A DNA stretch of 39,645 bases from Methanosuratincolales archaeon (GTDB lineage: Archaea; Thermoproteota; Methanomethylicia; Methanomethylicales; Methanomethylicaceae): contig JACIVQ010000002.1 in assembly GCA_014361445.1 (NCBI GenBank), positions 24,939 through 64,583 of the forward strand. The letters run 5' to 3'. This document shows, in pieces, positions 34,752-39,645 of this stretch. The position numbers were made by a program, and so were the translations under genes. The notes beneath the pieces are model-generated. The model had not been told where the DNA came from, did not search any database, and worked only from the letters and a program-made list of their open reading frames with translations. Numbering within the stretch: position 1 is the stretch's first letter; each line of letters opens with the position of its first letter.

Positions 34752-35762
34752 CTAAATCTCTTTAGTGCTATCACAAAGCGACTTCACGTTCTCAATCGGT
34801 GAATCTATTGGTATATCGCAACCCGCTCCTAACAAGAAACCTATTTTGCCCGCTCGTCTAATACATTCTTTCGAGGCAGCGATGATGTCTATTGGTTTTT
34901 TCATCAATATGTCAGTAGTACTAACATTGCCCATTATTGGCACTTTCTTATTCAAAATGTCCTTTGCAACAACAAGATCTACTTTTGTATCTAAACTCAT
35001 GAGATCAGGCGAGAGATCCAATATTACATTAAGCCTATCTGATGTGTTTCCGCAGATGTGAAGAAATGCCTTTAGACCTAAATCTCGCGTCTTCTTTAAT
35101 ATCGCTTTAGTATATGGTGCTACAAAATTTTTAAAATGCCTTGGGGATATTAAGTCGGCCGATGCTGTAGGATCACACCAAAATATTGCATCAACTCCAA
35201 TTTCTGCCGAAAATTTTGCGTATTCTCTTAATACCTCAGTGGCAAAACTGAGAAGTTTATGTACGTCTTCTGGTCGTTTAAGGATATCTAACATTAGTGC
35301 TTCTACTCCTCTCAGTTCACCTGCTAGAGTAAAAGGAAGTGTAAGCGTCACATATACATAGCGTTCTGCACCTAATGTTTTTTTAAGATGATGTGCTACC
35401 TCAAAGTTATTTTTGGTTCTTGAGTGCTTGCTCAAGTCGGGCATAGAAAGCCTATCAATATCTTCCGGAACTTTGACTATGCGGTCAATCGTTACAGGGT
35501 TACCTCTATCTGGAAAATGCACTTTACAGCCACATGCTTCAACGGGGGCTAACCAGTCCCATAGTACTTCAAGTCCATCAAAAGGCACTTTGTTAAGGAT
35601 ATTGAGTTGCGCCTCTGCTCCTCTCATTGGATCTTTGAAGATCTCCGAGATCTTTGTCTCATATACCCCAACTGCCCAAAAACCCTGAAAAGGTGGAAGT
35701 ACTGGGACAAAATCCACTCCCTCAAAAGAAAGCGCTGCCTCAACTCTTTCCCGCGGTGTCAT
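34752..35762 (-). CDS. UROD-family corrinoid methyltransferase (MtaA/CmuA-like)
   Basis: A 336-residue TIM-barrel methyltransferase. MTPRERVEAALSFEGVDFVP is the usual N-terminus; TLPFTLAGELRGVEALM and DPTASADLISPRHFKNFVAPY follow. The zinc set is FLHICGNTSDRL (His-x-Cys) plus GAGCDIP (Cys), as in MtaA/MtbA. It moves a methyl to or from the corrinoid protein encoded 14 bases further on. Whether the other partner is CoM, another thiol, or a methylated substrate is not shown. GGTGA precedes the ATG. Its paralog at 26541-27533 shares the zinc motifs. Confidence 0.9.
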   Translation of the reverse strand: MTPRERVEAALSFEGVDFVPVLPPFQGFWAVGVYETKISEIFKDPMRGAEAQLNILNKVPFDGLEVLWDWLAPVEACGCKVHFPDRGNPVTIDRIVKVPEDIDRLSMPDLSKHSRTKNNFEVAHHLKKTLGAERYVYVTLTLPFTLAGELRGVEALMLDILKRPEDVHKLLSFATEVLREYAKFSAEIGVDAIFWCDPTASADLISPRHFKNFVAPYTKAILKKTRDLGLKAFLHICGNTSDRLNVILDLSPDLMSLDTKVDLVVAKDILNKKVPIMGNVSTTDILMKKPIDIIAASKECIRRAGKIGFLLGAGCDIPIDSPIENVKSLCDSTKEI

Positions 35763-35785
35763 TATATCACCTTAAAAAAAAGAGA

Positions 35786-37024
35786 TTAAAGGGATTTTTC
35801 AATTAACTCTAGTAAATCGGCGACTTGAATTTTTGCTCCGATTGCCTTTGCAGAGTCGTCTAAGTTTCTCCAACAGAACGGGCATGTAGATACTAACATT
35901 TCTGCGCCTGTCTCTAAAGCTTCTTTGATTCGCTCTTCTCCAGTCCAAAGTGCAAAATCAGGGAATGCTGATTTTACACCACCGCCTGCACCACAACACC
36001 ATGCGACATTTCTATTTCGCTCCATTTCAACAAGCTCGACTCCAGGAATCGCCTTTAATAATTTTCTAGGTTCTTCATAAAGGGCTTTGTCTCCGAGGTT
36101 TCTCCCAATGTGGCATGGATCGTGATATGTTACTTTAACGTCTACTTTGCTATTTAGATTAAGCTTTCCTTTATTTAGTAAATCGACTAACAGTTGCACG
36201 GAATGCAAAACTTTAAGGTTATGCTCTATGCCAAGAACTTTGCCGTATTTTTCATTGGTTAAGTCATAAGACCAGACTTTGTAGCAACCAGCACATGACG
36301 TTACTATAGTTTTAGCCCCTGTATTCTCAATCTCCGAAATGTTATGTTTTGCAATGTCAGAGACAAGATCCCAATGTCCTGTTCTCAGGAGAGGCGAGCC
36401 ACAACAATACTCGTCATCCAAGACAGTAAAGTTTAGTCCAAGTTCTTTAAATACTCTCGCAGTAGCTATTGCAATGTTTTTCTGTCTGTAAGATGCGGTA
36501 CATCCAACAAAGTACACAAAATCGGGTTTTTTAGAGAGCTTCGTATCGCCAATGGCTTCCTTTAGCCAAGCAGTTCGCTCCTCGTGTTTCTCGTCATACG
36601 GATTATGTTTATTAGCTATCGCCTGCGCGAATCTTTTGTGTGCTTCTAGACCAAATCCATTACAAATGGCATCCCTTCGAATGGCTTCCAATAAAGGTAT
36701 TGCCAGTTCGTATATTGGGCGTGTCCCATTGGTCTCGAAGACATGGCACTGTTCGGCACAATTACCACATAAAGTGCATTCAAAGAATGGATTGACTATA
36801 TCTTTTGACCACTTTATTCTTCCTTGGATTAGGCCCATTGCCAATTGCATCTTTCCACTCAAATAATAAGGATCGAACTTCTTCCACTCTCCACTGGGGC
36901 ATACTGGATTCCAGAACTGCGACTGGTACCAAGTTCTACATGTGCCGCAGTGTATGCATTGCTGTGGAACGTTGCTAGCCTTTAGCTTGCTTTCAATATG
37001 TTGGAACGTTTTTGGGTAACTCAT
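35786..37024 (-). CDS. HdrD/GlcF-like (Fe-S) protein with two CCG domains
   Basis: A 412-residue Fe-S protein. The N-terminus has an unusual cluster set CIHCGTC...VCPSG, with a 12-residue stretch before the last Cys, then a normal CTLCGNCAEQCH. Two CCG domains follow: GCTA...CCGS...CAGC, and DPCH...CCGAGGG...CPFC. In HdrB/HdrD such domains bind the noncubane [4Fe-4S] pair that reduces a heterodisulfide; in GlcF they pass electrons from a flavoprotein. It sits between the flavoprotein and the UROD gene (gaps of 12 and 23 bases), so it probably accepts electrons from the flavoprotein. GGAGG precedes the ATG. Confidence 0.9.
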   Translation of the reverse strand: MSYPKTFQHIESKLKASNVPQQCIHCGTCRTWYQSQFWNPVCPSGEWKKFDPYYLSGKMQLAMGLIQGRIKWSKDIVNPFFECTLCGNCAEQCHVFETNGTRPIYELAIPLLEAIRRDAICNGFGLEAHKRFAQAIANKHNPYDEKHEERTAWLKEAIGDTKLSKKPDFVYFVGCTASYRQKNIAIATARVFKELGLNFTVLDDEYCCGSPLLRTGHWDLVSDIAKHNISEIENTGAKTIVTSCAGCYKVWSYDLTNEKYGKVLGIEHNLKVLHSVQLLVDLLNKGKLNLNSKVDVKVTYHDPCHIGRNLGDKALYEEPRKLLKAIPGVELVEMERNRNVAWCCGAGGGVKSAFPDFALWTGEERIKEALETGAEMLVSTCPFCWRNLDDSAKAIGAKIQVADLLELIEKSL

Positions 37025-37036
37025 TTTTATACCTCC

Positions 37037-38527
37037 TCAAAAATCCAATTGACCTGGATTCATAATTCGGTTCGGATCTAGGATCTTTTTTATTGTTCTT
37101 ATGATGTTCATAGCTGCTGGGTCTGTTCCTAACCAGTTAAGTCTTGCGAAGTACGGTGGTGCTTTGTATAGAATTGTTCCATGGGCTCTCATGACCTCGC
37201 CAATCTCTCTTAGGCATTTTCTATGTTTTTCAACGATTTCTGGCGAGTCATCTTTACTACCGAAGATGTTGTAACGAATGATACCCTCATGTCCATGATC
37301 CATTAATCTGTTATATGCCTGTATAGGATGTCCTGCTTGCGTATATCCGTATTTGTCGTAAACCTTCTCGACTGCGCGATATATTTCTGCATTTTTTGAG
37401 GGTGGCGCATATCCTCCGACCCATTGCGCCCTCCCTCCTCTCGCTCCGCTAATATCATTGGAAAGTTGTACTGGTAAATATTTAAAGTACCTTATTTGAT
37501 CCCCCTTACTAAAGCTTTTTATGCCCTCCTCGAACAGTGTGAGTTTTCCGCCACCTTTCTCCGTAATACTTTTGACAATTTCATCTTTTGCCTCCAACTC
37601 TTTTTCAGTATTTGCAGTAAACGATACCCACGAAGATAGTTCAGGCTCACCAGGTCTGCGTCCCTCTGAAAAAGGCAATTTCTCTCCTGCTTCCACTCTT
37701 CCCCAAGCCCAATTATTTGAGGCAATATCGTCAATTATCCCTGTACGCGCCAATTCCCGCTGGATCTTGAAACCCCTTTCTACGGTGTCTGCATCCATAA
37801 AATAGTCCAATCTGTACGGTCTTTTAGGATATAGTTTTATACTCGCTTTCGTTACAATCCCCGTGGTTCCTGCCCATCCTATAAATAGACCAATAAGTCC
37901 GAAATCTGGAAGAGCAGCATGGTGATTCCAGTGAGGCGAAGACATGGCAGAACCAGTTCTGATTATTTCTCCAGTTGGAAGAACTGCTTCGAATGCATTC
38001 ACAAAATAGGAAGCGTCTCCATAGGCCATAGATAAATCAGTCATACCATACATCAAAGATGACGCAACGTATCCTGTGGCAGGTGGTGCGTAAGTAACAG
38101 GGACTCTTAGGTGTGGATAATGTCTATTGACGTACCCCACAACGTCCGCATAAGTAATTCCTGCTTCAACAAGTATGTATTGATCTTCCTCATTCACCTC
38201 AAGAACTTTATTCATTCGCCTCATATCTAAAACTATTCCGCCTTCACGGGGAGTTGCAAGGGCACCAACGCTCAAATTTGCAACCCATGGCACTACGGGT
38301 ATATGTTCCCGATTTGCGAGTCTAACAATGTCCTGAACTTCTTCTGTTGTTTTAGGCATTACCACAAAATCTGCCTTTCCTGACCGTTCAAACGTTATGA
38401 AGTCCTCGGAGTATGTGTATAGAACAGCTTCGGAATCGCTGACATATCTTGATCCAACAATCGCTGCTAACCGTTCGTAGATTTTAGAGTTCTTGGCTCC
38501 GGATTGCACATAAGAAGATTCCCCCAT
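37037..38527 (-). CDS. FAD-linked oxidase, VAO/4-cresol dehydrogenase or GlcD-like
   Basis: A 496-residue flavoprotein of the PCMH/VAO superfamily. The FAD domain includes MPKTTEEVQDIVRLANREHIPVVPW and EGGIVLDMRRMNKVLEV; ASSLMYGMTDLSMAYGDASYF and AVLPTGEIIRTGSAM follow, with GLFIGWAGTTGIVTKASI and the C-terminal DPNRIMNPGQLDF. The YGD...VLPTGE and GIVTK pieces are closer to vanillyl-alcohol oxidase and 4-cresol dehydrogenase than to glycolate oxidase. A phenolic or alcohol substrate is thus plausible but not proven. It is the first gene of the operon, with GGAGGG before the ATG and a TATA box about 45 bases upstream. Confidence 0.88.
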   Translation of the reverse strand: MGESSYVQSGAKNSKIYERLAAIVGSRYVSDSEAVLYTYSEDFITFERSGKADFVVMPKTTEEVQDIVRLANREHIPVVPWVANLSVGALATPREGGIVLDMRRMNKVLEVNEEDQYILVEAGITYADVVGYVNRHYPHLRVPVTYAPPATGYVASSLMYGMTDLSMAYGDASYFVNAFEAVLPTGEIIRTGSAMSSPHWNHHAALPDFGLIGLFIGWAGTTGIVTKASIKLYPKRPYRLDYFMDADTVERGFKIQRELARTGIIDDIASNNWAWGRVEAGEKLPFSEGRRPGEPELSSWVSFTANTEKELEAKDEIVKSITEKGGGKLTLFEEGIKSFSKGDQIRYFKYLPVQLSNDISGARGGRAQWVGGYAPPSKNAEIYRAVEKVYDKYGYTQAGHPIQAYNRLMDHGHEGIIRYNIFGSKDDSPEIVEKHRKCLREIGEVMRAHGTILYKAPPYFARLNWLGTDPAAMNIIRTIKKILDPNRIMNPGQLDF

Positions 38528-38568
38528 TAATATCCCTCCTTTTTTGTAAGGAAAATATTACGGTGAAA

Positions 38569-38576
38569 ATTTAAAA
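38569..38576 (-). promoter_or_regulatory. TATA box of the flavoprotein-corrinoid operon
   Basis: On the minus strand TTTTAAAT lies about 42-49 bases ahead of the ATG at 38527. Transcription would begin near 38546, leaving a leader of about 19 bases with GGAGGG. Confidence 0.5.
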
Positions 38577-38674
38577 CATTTTTCCTGTTGGTCCACCTTA
38601 TCATTGTTTGTGTACTAAATCCCAAATGATTTAACTTGCACACGATTTGACTTCACCACCGAGTAATAATAAGT

Positions 38675-38697
38675 GGATAAATTATCTGGATAAATTA
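38675..38697. repeat. 10-bp direct repeat in AT-rich spacer
   Basis: GGATAAATTA occurs twice with TCT between. It borders a very AT-rich stretch (about 38698-38800) that follows the transposase remnant. Confidence 0.5.
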
Positions 38698-38787
38698 ATA
38701 AATTATTTTACCTATTTTTAATTCAATATTTATAATTTTTCTATTTTTTTTATCTATTATAAAAAATAATATAATTTTTTTAAATTT

Positions 38788-39174
38788 TTATTTATTAATA
38801 TGTGTTATACTTAATAATTTTAAATCAGAAGCTGTTAATATTATGCTTAATTCTTTATCTGATTTTATTAGTTCTTTGCTCGATTGTATTAAAGGATCTA
38901 ACTCCGACTTAATGATACGTCGTCTTAGTCCAGAATAATCTCCATATGGTAAACCCGTGATTTCACTCAAACGTTTGGCAAAAATCTCCAATTCTCTATA
39001 AGGCAAACCATAAAGTTGTCTAATTAAGGCTAGTAGTTGTATATACCTTTCAGATAATTTGAATGGTCGTCCTTTTTTCCCTTTGTTATTTAATTTTAGT
39101 GATTGGTGATATTTTCGAATAAACTCTGCTTCGATTACCAACACTCCTCTAATTATGTTTTCTTTCTCATTCAT
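38788..39174 (-). pseudogene. Transposase remnant, N-terminal part (IS5-like)
   Basis: The frame holds KGRPFKLSERYIQLLALIRQ, then YGLPYRELEIFAKRLSEITGLP and YSGLRRRI, the N-terminal helical region typical of IS5-like DDE transposases. It ends after 128 residues at SIILTASDLKLLSI. That segment lines up with the first catalytic Asp strand (usually DSTGLK), but the Asp is not in place. The rest of the catalytic domain is absent, and the sequence past the stop is nearly all A/T. So the copy is dead. The fuller element and its ends are not found. Confidence 0.65.
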
Positions 39175-39243
39175 TTCTATCTAGTTCTCATTAAGAATTT
39201 AGCTAAACTAAAATCTTTCTCTTATGATGCTTAAAATTAGATT

Positions 39244-39510
39244 TTATCCTCCGATGACCGGTAGTAATATATCTACAATGTCTTCAGTCCTAATCTTTGT
39301 CCTCAATCCATTTATAAACATGCAGTGCCTGCCATTAATAAGGATATTTAAGTCGCTTCTAACACTTTCCTTTTCCATCAAAAGTTCTTTATAAATAGTG
39401 TTCCTGTCCGATATAAATTTTATTAAATCTTCAATATTTCCTTCCCACGAATCCAACCGCACCTCTCTAAATTCTCTTGGAATATTGGGTCCATGGAGCC
39501 TAACTATCAT
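39244..39510 (-). CDS. MoaD/ThiS-like ubiquitin-fold sulfur carrier
   Basis: An 88-residue protein with the beta-grasp pattern and a C-terminal Gly-Gly: NILINGRHCMFINGLRTKIRTEDIVDILLPVIGG. Such proteins carry sulfur as a thiocarboxylate for molybdopterin or tungstopterin synthesis, or act as protein modifiers (SAMPs) in archaea. The track start is ATG 39516; the ATG at 39510 has GAGG eight bases before it and is preferred. It starts about 12 bases after the aldehyde ferredoxin oxidoreductase stop on the same strand, a pairing that fits supply of the tungsten cofactor. Confidence 0.85.
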   Translation of the reverse strand: MIVRLHGPNIPREFREVRLDSWEGNIEDLIKFISDRNTIYKELLMEKESVRSDLNILINGRHCMFINGLRTKIRTEDIVDILLPVIGG

Positions 39511-39521
39511 TAGCATGTCCT

Positions 39522-39645
39522 CTATATTTTTAAATCTAAATTCTTTATGGTATCTTCTGTTGGAATGCCCTCTTTATTCCAACCCCTTATCTCATAATAT
39601 AAATTGAGAAGCTTCTCAAAATCCTCAGCACTTATTCGCCATTTT
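39522..39645 (-). CDS. Aldehyde ferredoxin oxidoreductase, C-terminal end (partial)
   Basis: Forty codons run in from the right edge and end at TAG 39522-39524: ISAEDFEKLLNLYYEIRGWN then KEGIPTEDTIKNLDLKI. The segment L-Y-Y-E-x-R-G-W-x-x-x-G-I-P-T is the hallmark C-terminus of the tungsten AOR family. It is absent from the ORF track because it is partial. The enzyme oxidises aldehydes to acids with ferredoxin. The MoaD-like gene follows directly. The rest of the gene is outside the window. Confidence 0.85.
   Translation of the reverse strand, partial: KWRISAEDFEKLLNLYYEIRGWNKEGIPTEDTIKNLDLKI

Noticed and set aside
34087-38527. Complete methyl-reducing methanogenesis cluster
   Set aside because: The corrinoid and UROD genes would fit, but no mcr, RamA-like activator or substrate-specific MT1 (MttB/MtmB/MtaB) is present in the window.
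1-39645. CRISPR array
   Set aside because: No regularly spaced direct repeats of 24-37 bases were seen; the short repeats found are simple or single pairs.
39244-39645. In-frame fusion of AOR and MoaD
   Set aside because: The AOR frame stops at TAG 39522-39524, and the MoaD-like frame is different; they are adjacent genes.

Overview
The window is archaeal chromosome. Supporting signs are an NreA repair protein, a UPF0282 metallo-beta-lactamase protein, an ADP-forming acyl-CoA ligase alpha subunit, a Pyrococcus-type hydBGDA sulfhydrogenase, a tungsten-type aldehyde ferredoxin oxidoreductase end with a MoaD-like partner, TATA boxes about 25 bases ahead of several starts, and GGTGA/GGAGG ribosome sites. 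The mix (strict-anaerobe Fe-S and corrinoid enzymes, acyl-CoA ligase, CstA, AhcY, IS605 element) suggests an anaerobic, probably thermophilic TACK-type archaeon such as a Bathyarchaeia or Methanomethylicia/Culexarchaeia relative. The lineage is inference only; no rRNA is present to test it.

Layout. 1-2.7 kb: the start-side part of a QueG-like Fe-S protein running off the left edge (no ATG, so missing from the ORF track), a radical SAM/TRAM protein and an orphan HhH protein. 2.7-3.05 kb: a gene-free stretch holding a solo IS605-type end hairpin. 3-9.9 kb: ADP-forming acyl-CoA ligase alpha subunit, a stand-alone pyruvate-kinase C-terminal domain protein, the copper ATPase CopA, a 5-formyl-THF cyclo-ligase-like protein, a 46-residue YHS metal-binding protein too short for the track, and a UPF0282 protein. 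9.9-15.9 kb: nreA coupled to an SPL-like radical SAM gene, a nitroreductase, two MFS exporters and a thioredoxin. 15.8-17.1 kb: an IS605-type element with tnpB only, bounded by two 21-nt hairpins of identical architecture. 17.1-21 kb: the hydBGDA [NiFe] hydrogenase operon, divergent from pycB. 21-24.4 kb: pycB, an M42 peptidase and an HExxH orphan. 24.5-27.5 kb: ahcY-DUF169 convergent with a zinc-type UROD-family methyltransferase. 27.5-34 kb: CstA, an M50 peptidase with a small partner, an MFS-like protein plus an FtsX-like permease, a second QueG-like protein and an ABC ATPase. 34-38.5 kb: a tight four-gene operon. 38.5-39.6 kb: an AT-rich island with a transposase remnant, then MoaD-like and the C-terminus of an AOR.

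The most notable system is the operon at 34.1-38.5 kb: a VAO/4-cresol-dehydrogenase-like or GlcD-like flavoprotein, an HdrD-like double-CCG Fe-S protein, a zinc-type UROD-family methyltransferase and a B12-binding corrinoid protein, with 12-23 base gaps. It reads as a one-operon module joining substrate oxidation, thiol/disulfide chemistry and corrinoid methyl transfer. The substrate is unknown; methylated or methoxylated phenols are one guess. A second zinc-type UROD methyltransferase lies next to ahcY-DUF169, and a QueG-like (potentially cobalamin-using) Fe-S protein lies next to the module. Other points: a missing switch histidine in the ABC ATPase, two loci where an AUA start fits best, and a [NiFe] large subunit whose C-terminal motif lacks the usual His.
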